64,000 nt of DNA from positions 15,135 to 79,134 of the forward strand of contig CAJTVT010000007.1 in the NCBI GenBank assembly GCA_910580015.1. Direction: 5' to 3'. This document shows, one piece after another, positions 16,978 through 26,768 of this stretch. The position numbers were made by a program, and so were the translations under genes. Source of the DNA: an uncultured Lachnospiraceae bacterium (GTDB lineage Bacteria > Bacillota > Clostridia > Lachnospirales > Lachnospiraceae). The number at the start of each line of letters is the position of its first letter. Positions within the stretch are counted from its first letter, which is position 1. The notes beneath the pieces were generated by a model, which saw only the letters and a program-made list of their open reading frames with translations, searched no databases and was not told the DNA's origin.

Positions 16978-19900
16978 TTATTTGATTTTTCCACTTAATT
17001 TTACTTTACTCCAGTCACCACTGAGTTTCTTATTCTTGCCGTTTACTTTGACTGTCTTGTATGCCCGAACACGAACATAATACTTTTTGCCCTTCGTAAG
17101 CTTCTTCGTAATGGTGGTGGAAGTTGTTCCTGCCTTTTTAACTGTCACTTTACCAACAACATTCTTAAATTTCTTATCTTTTGCATACTGCACTACATAT
17201 CCGTCTGCCTTGGCAACTTTCTTCCATGTTACCTTCAGCTTCTTGCCCTGTACAGGTGTCAATTTGCTGATTGCTGCTTTTTTCGGATTTACTGTCAGTG
17301 TAATATTTACGCTCTTCTTATCATATTTGCTGGTCTTTGCAGCAGTCACGGTAATGGTGCTGACTCCGATTCCCTTGATGGTTACCTTACCATTGCCGTC
17401 AACCACAGCAACTTTCTTATTGGAAGATTTATAGCTCAACTTACCGTTTCCAACCTTGCGCTTAGCATCCAGCTTAAATGCCTTGTCACCTAAGGCTTTG
17501 GTATATTTCTTGGTATAGCTGATTACCTGAATGGTACTATCTTCCAGAACGGATTTTGCATCTGCCAATGCCTTAATTGCATCCTCAGCTTCCTCTCTGG
17601 TCACATCTTGTTTCTTCAGAAGAGCCTGTGCTTCCTTCAGCACAGTCTTGTAAACCTTCCAGCTTTCTGCTGTATAGTAATCCTTCTTGGAGTCAGGAAT
17701 CAAATTTTTATTAATTCCCTGTGTCAAATAATCCTTAATAAATGCCTGAAGTGTCTTCAACTGCTTAAGTGCAGCTTCAAGGCTAGTATTTGCCTGATCC
17801 ACAGTTGCCTGATCTGCATCCTGATTATCCTGCACTTCCATTGCTTCCTGGAATGGTCCATAGAATGCTTTCCAGGTTTCTTCTGTGTAGTCTGCCTCTT
17901 TGAGCATACCAGCTTTTGTAATATTCTTATACAATTTTGTCTTATCAGATTTTCTCTGGAATACCTCATCCTCCAAAGTCCAATCTGCTGCACGCTTCAG
18001 TGAAATCTTATTGTCTGCAAGGAATTCCACTGGAAGCCATACATATCTGGAATCTCTCAATGCCTTGCCCTGATCTGGATTGCTCCAGCGGTCACCCATG
18101 TAGATAAATTTGCCGTTGGCAGCATCTACTGGGAATACACACGTACTCTGTGTATCATAAGTTGTTCCAGAACCAGGATTGCCAGCACAAGGATCTCCCA
18201 TAGTAGTCCATGGTCCTAATGGGTGGTCTGCAACTGCATAATTTGCCTGGTTTGGAGACCATCCAGTACATCCGGAAGTAATCATATAATATTTGTTATT
18301 ATACTTGAACATTGCCGGAGCTTCTCTAGAAATATTGATAAAGTTCCTGGTGAAGTCTACCCCTTCTACCGCTTCGCCTTGCGGCTTTGCAACATTGGTA
18401 TATTCATCATTGAGTCTTGCAATATGCATGGTCTGGTTTCCATCGGAAGAATACATTACATATGCAGTTCCGTCATCATCTTTAAACAGGTTCATATCAC
18501 GTACATGACCACCTTCGGAGTCAAATCCATGGTTTGCATCCTCATTAAAGTTCAAAAGGTAGCTTCCAAGCAGCTTGTATGGTCCTGTTGGGCTGTCTGA
18601 AATTGCCACACCTGCTTTCGCTTTTGCATAGTTGCCGCCGCTGGACTCTGCAAATGGATCCTGTCCGTCTGCGTGGAACCAGATAACATATTTTTTGGTC
18701 TTCTCATTATAAAGCATCTTCGGACGCTCAATTACGCAACCTTCATCGGCATTTTCTCCCTGCCAAATATCAGTAAAGATCGCTTTCTTCTCTTCTTCTG
18801 TCTTTAAATCTCCATATAAGTCTGTAAAATACTTATCTGTATTAAATTCTTCGTAAGTCTTTGCTGTCTTTAATACCACGCCCTCATCTGTCCAGTTATA
18901 CAAATCCTCGGATGTATACATATGGATACCTGGACATGGACGGTAATCGTTGGTCTTATCCTCACCAATCCAATACCATTTTGTCTTACCATTTACGGTA
19001 AGCTGCTGGATCTGTCCACCATGAGCCTGGATAACTTTTCCGTTGTTGTCACGGATCTCTGCGCCATTTACACCAGAGAAAGAATCATATGTAAAGATTG
19101 GTTCCAGGGCAAGATATGCCTCTGCTAATGCCTTACGTGCTTCTGCCTGTTTTCCAGAATCGGTGCTGCTAAGCACATCTTCTGCTTTCTTCATAGCCGC
19201 ATCAAAGACCTTCTTGCTGGCTGCAGAATATGTCTTTCCATTGGTTGCTTTCTTATAGTATGCTACCCATTCCTGAATATTTTCTGGGAAATCTGGCTCA
19301 TTAAAGGTCACTCCGCCATTCATTCGATACAGTTCGATCTCTGCAACATTACAGTTGGCACTGCTGTCTCCCTTAGGCACTGCGTACTGAATATAACGGA
19401 ACTTCTCATTTGGCGCTTTAAACCGAGATGCATTAACTCTGGTAAGCTGCCCCTGTGCAGGCGTTTCCGTAATGGTATACAGAAGTGTCCAGTTATTTCC
19501 GTCCTTGGATCCATAGAAAGAAGCCCCAACGCATCTGCTAGCAAAACCACTTCTAGGAGCGTAAGCAGCAGCCGCAATGTGTTCCTCTCTGCCCAGATCG
19601 ATCTGCACCCATCCATTGGTAACGCCATCAAAGAATGTGTTCAAATTGCCGTCTACAACATTCTGTGGAATATCTGTGGTTCCATTATTCCAAGGTGCAC
19701 TACCAGTTACCATATCGGCATTCAAATCAATCTTTTCGATCTTATCTTGATTCTGCTCAATAATCTTGTCATTTTCTACAAAAACATCATCCCACATCTT
19801 ATCGCAGACTTTCTGTTCTGCTGTTTCATAATCCTGGTCTGCATTGTAGCTCTCAACACCTTCAATGATAAATGTGGTGATGGAATTTGCTTTCATATCT

Positions 19901-22191
19901 GCTGCAAAAGTTTTGCTGCTTGCGTCTGACGCTGCATTTACACTTGCAGAGACATCTGCCCACTTCTCACCATTCTCCATAGAACCGCTGGTACGGTATG
20001 CAGAAACTTTGGAGAAGTTTGCACTGTTAATACCAGTAAACTTCCTTAAATCAAACTTCCATCTCTGATCCTCAGCCTGTGTATTCATTGCAACAACCAC
20101 CAATTTCTTGCCCTGTGTATCCCAGGCAGCCAGTGTATTGCTGTTATCAGAACCGATAATCGTATAACCTGGACGAATATATCTGGAGAACTGTCCAAAT
20201 GCCTCGTACTTCTTAGAAAGAACGATTTGCTGGTTATTGTGATCGCCAAATGCAATTCCCCAATATCCTTTATTTAAATCTACCTTCTGGAATAACTTTT
20301 CCATATCTACATAATCATTTCCAAAAGGCCATTTCTCTGGTCCATTTTCTGCGTCTGCATTGTTATCCACTGCGTTCCAGAGAATCCATGCGGTAGCCTT
20401 CATTCCATTCAAGTCTTTCATAATCTGACCTGCAAGACCAAGCGCGCCTGTCATCTCTCCAGCATTGGTTCCAGCCGTATATGCTCCATCCACCTCAGAC
20501 ATCCACAGGTTCTTATTCTCCTGTTCTGCAAGCGTGCGAAGCTCATCTCTCTTGGATCCGCTGTACGCATGGGTATCAATACGAGTAACCGTCTGTTTGG
20601 TTTTGCTGTCCAGTGCATTGTAAGAACTGATTGCCCAATCAATGCTGGTCTCGTCTGTACCTGCATAGACAACGTTAGACAGAATTTCCTTTACCTTCGG
20701 ATCTGTCGCTGCTGCTGCCTTTCTCTGAAGTTCCTCATTCAGAGTTGTGATAACCTTAGACTGGTTCTCTCCCACCTCAATATGGCAACCTTCCTGTTTG
20801 TTGCTGTTCGCGCCCCAATAACCTGCTGCTGGATTTGGCTCGTTCATCGGGGAAACACTCTGCCAATTAATTCCGTTCTCTGCCCAGTGCTCCATAACGT
20901 CTGCCATATAAGCTGCAAATGCATGGTAGGAATCTTCCCTTAAATTCCCTTCACTGGAATTTGTAGCTCCTGAACTACACCCACTCTTGGTCATGAAATA
21001 AGGCGGAGAATTTGAAAATGCCTCTGCCAAGAATCCATCATTTGCTTCAATTGCAGCTTTCAGGATATTCATCTGATTTTTATCTGCATCCCAGTCATAA
21101 TTCCAGGCATAACCACATTCTTCGTCCACTCTCGCAAACTTGGTCTTATCCATGCCTTCTGTAATCTTCGTCACATCCACACAGTACCCTGGAACTGCTG
21201 AATCTGAACGTGTAATATGAGTTGGATGTGCAAAATCTCCCTCTCCAGGATTCTCGTTATCATCTGGCAACACTCCCTCATCACCGGCTTTTATCACCAG
21301 CATCTTAACAAAATTAGGTGCCCAGCTTTCCTTGCCATCTGTGCTGTTTGCTGCACTTCCGCCAATTGCAAGCGTATTGTCACCAGCTTTCAACTCCACA
21401 TCCTGAAAAGTAACCAGGAACAACTTAGAATTATTCCCAGAGCCAGTTATAATCATGTTGTTATTGACCTCTGCCGCGCTTACAACGTAATCTGTCTCAG
21501 CGTTTACACGGATTGCAACCGCCCTCTTATTCTCTCCCTCTAAACTCCACAACATTTTAATCGTATACTTGCCTGCATCTGTCGCGTTTACGTTAAAATT
21601 CAGATTGCCACCTTGGCCATTTTCATCACCCAGACCATTGACCCAGCCAATCTGCTTAAAATTGCCAACCTTGCTACCCTCGGCAAATCCGAAATCTGCA
21701 TCGGAAACGGTATATGTAGCGTTGCCAAGCTTCGTATAATTCTCGACCTTCATCTCACTTCCGCCGTACTGAGGAGCCCGTTCCCCTTCTACTCCGTATA
21801 CTACCGCTTTCTCATTAGGCGTAATCTCGGTATTTCCGGACTCATAAACGTTATCGCCGCCACCGACATTATAACGCCCAATATTCATGTTCAATCCATT
21901 CTCACTAAAGAAAACATCTGCCGCCTGCCTGGTTAACTCCTCACTGTAACCTAAACGATTCGCCCACCAGCATAGAGATGTGCCCCAACCTTCAAATTCT
22001 CCATACCCATCACCGTTGGTATCGTTGAACTTTGAAGCGTTTTCTGGCTGCATGGAAACAACAACATCTGATTCCTGGCCTGTGGCATCCCTTCCCGCAG
22101 CTTGCACCTGTTCAATTCCTTTCACAGGCAGAGCTGTCAGAAAAAGAGTCGCTGCAATAACAGCACTGATTCCTTTTTTCAATCCTCTCAT
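16978..22191 (-). CDS. Bifunctional GH30-CBM32-GH43 galactanase
   Basis: A secreted enzyme of about 1737 residues. ATG 22191 is favoured by AAAGGAG eight bases before it. A signal peptide (ends near QVQA) precedes a GH30 domain (about 42-780) with acid/base Glu451 in SPMNEPNP and nucleophile Glu566 in LWMSEVDG. A CBM35-like sandwich is inserted at about 140-300. An F5/8-type CBM32 follows (about 820-960), then a GH43 five-blade domain (about 1045-1405) resembling subfamily 24 exo-beta-1,3-galactanases, then FIVAR-like, Big2 and Fn3-like modules. GH30 of this type suggests endo-beta-1,6-galactanase. The two activities would debranch and erode type II arabinogalactan. The substrate assignment is inferred from families. 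Confidence 0.85.
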   Translation of the reverse strand: MRGLKKGISAVIAATLFLTALPVKGIEQVQAAGRDATGQESDVVVSMQPENASKFNDTNGDGYGEFEGWGTSLCWWANRLGYSEELTRQAADVFFSENGLNMNIGRYNVGGGDNVYESGNTEITPNEKAVVYGVEGERAPQYGGSEMKVENYTKLGNATYTVSDADFGFAEGSKVGNFKQIGWVNGLGDENGQGGNLNFNVNATDAGKYTIKMLWSLEGENKRAVAIRVNAETDYVVSAAEVNNNMIITGSGNNSKLFLVTFQDVELKAGDNTLAIGGSAANSTDGKESWAPNFVKMLVIKAGDEGVLPDDNENPGEGDFAHPTHITRSDSAVPGYCVDVTKITEGMDKTKFARVDEECGYAWNYDWDADKNQMNILKAAIEANDGFLAEAFSNSPPYFMTKSGCSSGATNSSEGNLREDSYHAFAAYMADVMEHWAENGINWQSVSPMNEPNPAAGYWGANSNKQEGCHIEVGENQSKVITTLNEELQRKAAAATDPKVKEILSNVVYAGTDETSIDWAISSYNALDSKTKQTVTRIDTHAYSGSKRDELRTLAEQENKNLWMSEVDGAYTAGTNAGEMTGALGLAGQIMKDLNGMKATAWILWNAVDNNADAENGPEKWPFGNDYVDMEKLFQKVDLNKGYWGIAFGDHNNQQIVLSKKYEAFGQFSRYIRPGYTIIGSDNSNTLAAWDTQGKKLVVVAMNTQAEDQRWKFDLRKFTGINSANFSKVSAYRTSGSMENGEKWADVSASVNAASDASSKTFAADMKANSITTFIIEGVESYNADQDYETAEQKVCDKMWDDVFVENDKIIEQNQDKIEKIDLNADMVTGSAPWNNGTTDIPQNVVDGNLNTFFDGVTNGWVQIDLGREEHIAAAAYAPRSGFASRCVGASFYGSKDGNNWTLLYTITETPAQGQLTRVNASRFKAPNEKFRYIQYAVPKGDSSANCNVAEIELYRMNGGVTFNEPDFPENIQEWVAYYKKATNGKTYSAASKKVFDAAMKKAEDVLSSTDSGKQAEARKALAEAYLALEPIFTYDSFSGVNGAEIRDNNGKVIQAHGGQIQQLTVNGKTKWYWIGEDKTNDYRPCPGIHMYTSEDLYNWTDEGVVLKTAKTYEEFNTDKYFTDLYGDLKTEEEKKAIFTDIWQGENADEGCVIERPKMLYNEKTKKYVIWFHADGQDPFAESSGGNYAKAKAGVAISDSPTGPYKLLGSYLLNFNEDANHGFDSEGGHVRDMNLFKDDDGTAYVMYSSDGNQTMHIARLNDEYTNVAKPQGEAVEGVDFTRNFINISREAPAMFKYNNKYYMITSGCTGWSPNQANYAVADHPLGPWTTMGDPCAGNPGSGTTYDTQSTCVFPVDAANGKFIYMGDRWSNPDQGKALRDSRYVWLPVEFLADNKISLKRAADWTLEDEVFQRKSDKTKLYKNITKAGMLKEADYTEETWKAFYGPFQEAMEVQDNQDADQATVDQANTSLEAALKQLKTLQAFIKDYLTQGINKNLIPDSKKDYYTAESWKVYKTVLKEAQALLKKQDVTREEAEDAIKALADAKSVLEDSTIQVISYTKKYTKALGDKAFKLDAKRKVGNGKLSYKSSNKKVAVVDGNGKVTIKGIGVSTITVTAAKTSKYDKKSVNITLTVNPKKAAISKLTPVQGKKLKVTWKKVAKADGYVVQYAKDKKFKNVVGKVTVKKAGTTSTTITKKLTKGKKYYVRVRAYKTVKVNGKNKKLSGDWSKVKLSGKIK

Positions 22192-22329
22192 TTCCTTCTC
22201 TCCTTTTCTTTTTTTGAGCATGGCGTCTCTGCATCATGGCTCTGCAGCCACTTAATTTTGCAGTTTTGGCAAACTTTTCTCCCCTATGTAACGTAGCTGC
22301 ATTCCATTCACGTCCTCCATGTCATCTAT

Positions 22330-22358
22330 ATTTTAAAATGTTTTTTAAAATTTCTCAA
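22330..22358 (-). promoter_or_regulatory. Sigma-A-like promoter of the exoenzyme operon
   Basis: On the minus strand TTGAGA (22353-22358) and TAAAAT (22330-22335) are 17 bases apart, about 140 bases before the GH30/GH43 start. No regulator gene lies nearby. Confidence 0.5.
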
Positions 22359-22407
22359 TTACTCTTGGCAAATTTTATTTAGTAAACTATATTTTCGGTA
22401 AAACATA

Positions 22408-22444
22408 CAAAAAACAGGAGACAAACCACCATTTTTCTCCTGTT
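22408..22444 (-). terminator. Terminator after dapL
   Basis: On the minus strand AACAGGAG, a 16-base loop and CTCCTGTT are followed by a T run. It separates dapL from the exoenzyme operon promoter. Confidence 0.75.
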
Positions 22445-22551
22445 CTCTGTATAATTTTTTGTGTATTTTGACAATAATTTCTCGATTGTCTTTTAATATG
22501 AAGGAAGTCAGATACTCTACATCCTCCCAGAGCTCGTTTCAGACACCTGAT

Positions 22552-23766
22552 TTATAACTTTTTAATCCGCTCAATTGCTGTAAGCGTATTCTCATAACTT
22601 CCAAAAGCGGTAAGACGGAAATACCCTTCTCCACTGGGCCCAAAACCAGAACCTGGGGTTCCCACCACATTGGCTTGCTCCAAAAGATAATCAAAAAATT
22701 CCCAGGACGTCATCTGTTCTGGAGTTTTCAGCCAAATATAGGGAGCGTTCACACCACCAAACACTGTGTAGCCTGCATCTTTCAGCCCTTCCTTGATCAC
22801 GGATGCATTTTTCATATAATATGCCACCTGCTCCTTAAGCTCAGCCTTACCTTGCGGACTGTAGGTGGCCTCTCCAGCACGTTGAACGATATAAGGAGCC
22901 CCATTGAACTTGGTTCCATGACGGCGCGCCCACATGCCATGCAAAGACACTTCTCCACATTTCAGCTCCTTTGGAACTACTGCATAGCCCAGACGCACCC
23001 CAGTAAATCCTGCGTTTTTCGAAAAGCTCTTCAGCTCAATGGCACAAGTCCTTGCCCCCTGACATTCATAGATGGAATGGGCCACATCCTCCTCTGAAAT
23101 ATATGCCTCATAAGCGCCATCATAAATAATCACAGCCCCAACCTTGTTGGCGTAATCCACCCATTCTTGCAACTGCGCTTTGGTGATCGTGGTGCCTGTG
23201 GGATTATTCGGTAGACACAGGTAAATCATATCTGGGGTTTCCTTTGGAAATTCTGGCACAAACCCATTTTCCATCGTACAAGGCATATAAATCACATCAC
23301 TCCAGGTTTCCGTTTCTGTATTATAAACGCCAGTTCTTCCAGACATAACATTAGAGTCCACATACACTGGATAAACCGGGTCACAGACCGCAATTTTGTT
23401 ATCTGCCCCAAAAATCTCCTGGATATTGGCAGAATCACTCTTTGCCCCGTCTGAAACAAAAATTTCATCTGGTGCAATGTTACAACCTCTTGCTGCATAA
23501 TCATTGGCTGCAATGGCATTCCGCAGAAATTCATATCCCAAATCCGGTGCATAACCATGGAATGTCTCTGCTTTGCCCATCTCATCCACTGCCCTGTGCA
23601 TAGCCTCTATCACAGTTGGAACCAATGGCTGTGTGACATCCCCAATCCCTAGACGGATCACTTCCCTGTCGGGGTTTGCCTGGGTAAATGCTGACACTTT
23701 TTTTGCAATGCCACTAAACAGGTAACTTCCTGGCAACTTCTGATAATTTTCATTAATCTTAAACAT
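22552..23766 (-). CDS. dapL: LL-diaminopimelate aminotransferase
   Basis: A 404-residue fold-type I, PLP-dependent aminotransferase that converts tetrahydrodipicolinate straight to LL-diaminopimelate in lysine and peptidoglycan synthesis. The start at ATG 23766 has GGAGG five bases upstream. Visible marks are the N-terminal INENYQKLPGSYLFSGIAKKV, RLGIGDVTQPL, FVSDGAKSD, LCLPNNPTGT, and the PLP lysine in SFSKNAGFTGVRLGY. Length and motifs match DapL rather than a general aspartate aminotransferase. It follows dapF with a 47-base gap, so the two form one pathway unit. No dapA or dapB lies in this window. Confidence 0.95.
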   Translation of the reverse strand: MFKINENYQKLPGSYLFSGIAKKVSAFTQANPDREVIRLGIGDVTQPLVPTVIEAMHRAVDEMGKAETFHGYAPDLGYEFLRNAIAANDYAARGCNIAPDEIFVSDGAKSDSANIQEIFGADNKIAVCDPVYPVYVDSNVMSGRTGVYNTETETWSDVIYMPCTMENGFVPEFPKETPDMIYLCLPNNPTGTTITKAQLQEWVDYANKVGAVIIYDGAYEAYISEEDVAHSIYECQGARTCAIELKSFSKNAGFTGVRLGYAVVPKELKCGEVSLHGMWARRHGTKFNGAPYIVQRAGEATYSPQGKAELKEQVAYYMKNASVIKEGLKDAGYTVFGGVNAPYIWLKTPEQMTSWEFFDYLLEQANVVGTPGSGFGPSGEGYFRLTAFGSYENTLTAIERIKKL

Positions 23767-23813
23767 CATATCCTCCATTCTAAATGTCTATATAATTATT
23801 TCCCTCTTTGCCT

Positions 23814-24665
23814 CTACCGAATCTCTTCTGGTAATTCAATCTCTCCTTCAAAAACCTTGACCGCAGGTCCAGTCATATACACGGGAGCATCTGAGCCCTC
23901 CCAGGCAATGTTAAGTTTGCCACCAGTAAGCAAAACGGTCACTTCCCTGTCACACTTGCCATTTAACATAGCAGCAACAGCAGAAGCACAAGAACCTGTA
24001 CCACAGGCAAGGGTCTCTCCACTTCCTCGCTCCCACACCCGCATCCGCAGTGTATGTTCATCGATCACATTGACAAACTCTGTATTGATTCGTTTCGGGA
24101 ACCTGGGATGATTTTCAAAATGCGGTCCAATTGCGCTCAAGTCCAACGTTCGCACATCCTCCTCAAGAAACAGAACACAGTGAGGATTTCCCATGGAAAC
24201 TGCTGTAATGCGGCATGTTCTCCCTCCCACATCAATGGGCACGTTCACAACCTGTTCTGTCTCTGCAACCACTGGAATCTTGTCCGCTGTCAGACAGGGC
24301 GTTCCCATATTTACCCTTACTTGACTTACCTCTCCATGTTCAAGAGTCAACTCCAGGTACTTAATCCCAGCAAGCGTATCTATGCTAATCTGGGTTTTGT
24401 CAGTCATCCCATGATCATAGACATATTTTGCCACACATCGAATGGCATTGCCACACATTTCCCCTTGGGAACCATCCGCATTGTACATGGCCATCTTAAA
24501 ATCTGCCTGCTGTGAGGGTTGAATCAAAATCAATCCATCTGCTCCTATGCCAAAATGTCGGTCACTGACAAATTTTGATATCTCCTGTGGATTCTTCACT
24601 TCCTCTTGGAAACAATTGACATACACATAATCATTTCCGGCTCCCTGCATTTTTGTAAATTTCAT
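23814..24665 (-). CDS. dapF: Diaminopimelate epimerase
   Basis: A 283-residue enzyme that turns LL- into meso-diaminopimelate, a PLP-independent two-cysteine racemisation. The first cysteine is in EMCGNAIRC near residue 74 and the second in LACGTGSCAS near residue 220; MQGAGNDYVYV at the N-terminus and GSGETLACG are family signatures. AAAGGAG lies just before the ATG. A perfect 12-bp hairpin (24681-24710) ends close to this site, which could isolate dapF from the upstream ANTAR gene or affect its translation. It is followed by dapL. Confidence 0.96.
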   Translation of the reverse strand: MKFTKMQGAGNDYVYVNCFQEEVKNPQEISKFVSDRHFGIGADGLILIQPSQQADFKMAMYNADGSQGEMCGNAIRCVAKYVYDHGMTDKTQISIDTLAGIKYLELTLEHGEVSQVRVNMGTPCLTADKIPVVAETEQVVNVPIDVGGRTCRITAVSMGNPHCVLFLEEDVRTLDLSAIGPHFENHPRFPKRINTEFVNVIDEHTLRMRVWERGSGETLACGTGSCASAVAAMLNGKCDREVTVLLTGGKLNIAWEGSDAPVYMTGPAVKVFEGEIELPEEIR

Positions 24666-24680
24666 ACCATACTCCTTTCT

Positions 24681-24710
24681 AAATAAAAGGATCTCACAAT
24701 CCTTTTATTT
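24681..24710 (-). terminator. Hairpin between ANTAR gene and dapF
   Basis: AAATAAAAGGAT, a 6-base loop, then ATCCTTTTATTT: a perfect 12-bp stem with an A/T-rich base. It lies seven bases after the ANTAR stop codon and close to the dapF ribosome-binding site. It reads as a terminator for glnA-ANTAR, but no separate dapF promoter is obvious, so attenuation is possible. Confidence 0.6.
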
Positions 24711-24716
24711 ATGTAA

Positions 24717-25265
24717 TCAGCCGTCCAACATACACAAAATCATCTGGGCCGCCTCTGTCAGACTGGTTCCGCTGTCCATGCTACTCTTTTGCAGATAACG
24801 ATGGGCCTCCTTTTCTGTCATATGATTCCGTTCCATCAAGATCTCCTTGGCGCGCCGGATCAACTGTTCCTCTTCCTTGCTCCGTCTCTGTGACATAGAT
24901 TTTTGTTTCTTCCTGGCCCGAAGCTGGGAATGACACATCATCTCCAGGGTACTTGTCAGTTCATGGACTTTTAAGGGCATAGAAAGGCAAATGATATCTC
25001 CCCGCTTTTCCTCCTCCCACAGATTGGGAGAATCCAGTACCAGCATCTGAAAAGAAAGAGGCAGATATTCCCGAAGCTGTGTGTACATCATATCCTGCAT
25101 ACGTCCCGCACAGATCACAATTCCATCTTCCAGCATATCTGCATACTGAAGTGCCTTCGCTCCTGTGGTACAGACGGCATGTACTAGAAATCCGCTTTTT
25201 ATTAATATACTTTTTATGCGTTTTGCATTTTCTATCTTGGGAAAGACGACAATAATATTGATCAA
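24717..25265 (-). CDS. ANTAR-domain RNA-binding antiterminator
   Basis: A 182-residue protein with a degenerate receiver-like N-terminal half (INIIVVFPKIENAKRI, lacking a clear phospho-Asp at the usual place) and a C-terminal ANTAR domain from about residue 125 (SKEEEQLIRRAKEILMERNHMTEKEAHRYLQKSSMDSG). ANTAR proteins bind dual hairpins in leader RNAs and prevent termination, often in nitrogen metabolism. It follows glnA by 18 bases, so nitrogen control is the obvious role. No dual hairpin is visible in the short glnA leader here, so its target is probably elsewhere. Confidence 0.88.
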   Translation of the reverse strand: MINIIVVFPKIENAKRIKSILIKSGFLVHAVCTTGAKALQYADMLEDGIVICAGRMQDMMYTQLREYLPLSFQMLVLDSPNLWEEEKRGDIICLSMPLKVHELTSTLEMMCHSQLRARKKQKSMSQRRSKEEEQLIRRAKEILMERNHMTEKEAHRYLQKSSMDSGTSLTEAAQMILCMLDG

Positions 25266-25283
25266 AACAGTTCCTCCATGGAA

Positions 25284-26618
25284 TTATATTTTGTACAGAT
25301 ACTTGTCAATTTCCCAATCCGTCACCTGCTCACAATATTCCCGCCACTCTGCCTGTTTTGCTTTTACATATTTCTCAGCAAACCATGTTCCCAGAGCCTG
25401 GCAAATGCATGGATCTTGTTTCAACGCTTGTACTGCCTCTCCCAGAGTCGCAGGTAGTGGTCTTATCTTAAGTGCCTGCCTTTCCTCCCTGGTCATATCC
25501 ATCACATGAGCACTTACCGGTTCTGGCGCAAGCATCTGGTTTTGGATGCCATCCAGTCCTGCAAAAATACATACTGCCAGGGTAAGATAAGGGTTTGCAG
25601 CCGGATCTGGGCACCGAAATTCAATGCTTGTATCTTCTCCCCTTGCCTGCGGAATCCGTATCAGGTGCCTTCTGTGGCTCGCAGACCAGGTGAGAGAAGA
25701 AGGTGCCTCAAATCCTGGAATTAGACGTTTGTAGGAATTTACTAAAGGGTTCGTCACTGCTACCATTCCTGGCATATGCTGCATAAGTCCTCCGATAAAA
25801 TAATACGCTTCCTTGCTCAATCCCAGCTTATCATTGCGGTCCTCAAAGATATTTTTGCCATCCTTGGTCACAGAAATTTTTAGATGCATACCAGAACCAT
25901 TCACCCCATATTTTGGTTTTGGCAAAAAACTTGCAAACATTCCAAAACGTTTCGCAATGGTTTTTACTGTCAATTTAAAGGTTATCATATTGTCTGCGGC
26001 AGTCAACGCCTCGACACACTGAAGGTTGATTCTGTGTTGTGCTGGGGCAGCCTCATGGTGAGAGGATTCGACTTCAAATCCCATCTCTTCCAATGTCAGT
26101 ACCATATCCCTTCTTGCATTTTCCCCCAGATCCACCGGCCCAAGGTCAAAAAATCCAGCACGTTCATGGGAATTGGTAGTGGGACAGCCATTCTCATCCA
26201 TATGAAATAGAAAAAATTCACACTCTGGGCTCACATGGAATTGATATCCAAGCTCCTGCGCCTTACCGATAGCCTGTTTTAAGATCCATCTTGGATCCCC
26301 TTCAAAGGGTAGTCGATCTGGACGGTAAATATCACAGATTATCCTTGCCACTTTGCCCTGTTGGGGACGCCAGGGAAAGATTTCAAATGTATCTAAATCT
26401 GGATACAGATACATATCCGATTCCTCAATGCGTACAAATCCTTCAATCGAAGAACCATCAAACATACATTGATTGTCAAGGGCTTTTTGTAGCTGGCTCT
26501 TAGTAATCGCCACATTTTTCAAGATCCCAAACATATCGGTAAACTGTAGCCGAATAAACTGTACATCCTCTTCTTCTGCCATACGAATCATGTCCTGTTT
26601 CGTATATTTACTCATCAT
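25284..26618 (-). CDS. glnA: Glutamine synthetase type I
   Basis: A 444-residue GSI enzyme that makes glutamine from glutamate, ammonia and ATP. Motifs include MFDGSSIEGF, the metal and substrate segment ESSHHEAAPAQHRINLQ, NGSGMHLKIS, and the flap/ATP region VNSYKRLIPGFEAPSS. The size fits the short GSI-alpha class found in Gram-positives, usually controlled by feedback rather than adenylylation. The start ATGATG at 26618 follows AAGGAG by six bases; a longer frame is not supported. A strong sigma-A promoter is just upstream and the ANTAR gene follows. Confidence 0.97.
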   Translation of the reverse strand: MMSKYTKQDMIRMAEEEDVQFIRLQFTDMFGILKNVAITKSQLQKALDNQCMFDGSSIEGFVRIEESDMYLYPDLDTFEIFPWRPQQGKVARIICDIYRPDRLPFEGDPRWILKQAIGKAQELGYQFHVSPECEFFLFHMDENGCPTTNSHERAGFFDLGPVDLGENARRDMVLTLEEMGFEVESSHHEAAPAQHRINLQCVEALTAADNMITFKLTVKTIAKRFGMFASFLPKPKYGVNGSGMHLKISVTKDGKNIFEDRNDKLGLSKEAYYFIGGLMQHMPGMVAVTNPLVNSYKRLIPGFEAPSSLTWSASHRRHLIRIPQARGEDTSIEFRCPDPAANPYLTLAVCIFAGLDGIQNQMLAPEPVSAHVMDMTREERQALKIRPLPATLGEAVQALKQDPCICQALGTWFAEKYVKAKQAEWREYCEQVTDWEIDKYLYKI

Positions 26619-26655
26619 GTAACGCTCCTTCCCATAGACAATTTTACTGGTCTTG

Positions 26656-26684
26656 ATCATAACAGTGGTTATTTTGTTTGTCAA
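26656..26684 (-). promoter_or_regulatory. Promoter of glnA
   Basis: On the minus strand TTGACA (26679-26684) and TATGAT (26656-26661) are 17 bases apart. The leader is only about 30 nt, too short for ANTAR-binding hairpins. Confidence 0.8.
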
Positions 26685-26768
26685 CAATCCGCACAAACTA
26701 CGATATACTTCTTTAAATATACCCCTTTTTCATGAAAAATCAATATTCTCAGAGGATAAATCTCACAT

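Noticed and set aside
26619..26684. ANTAR-responsive dual hairpin in the glnA leader
   Set aside because: The leader from the predicted start is about 30 nt and holds no paired hexaloop stems.
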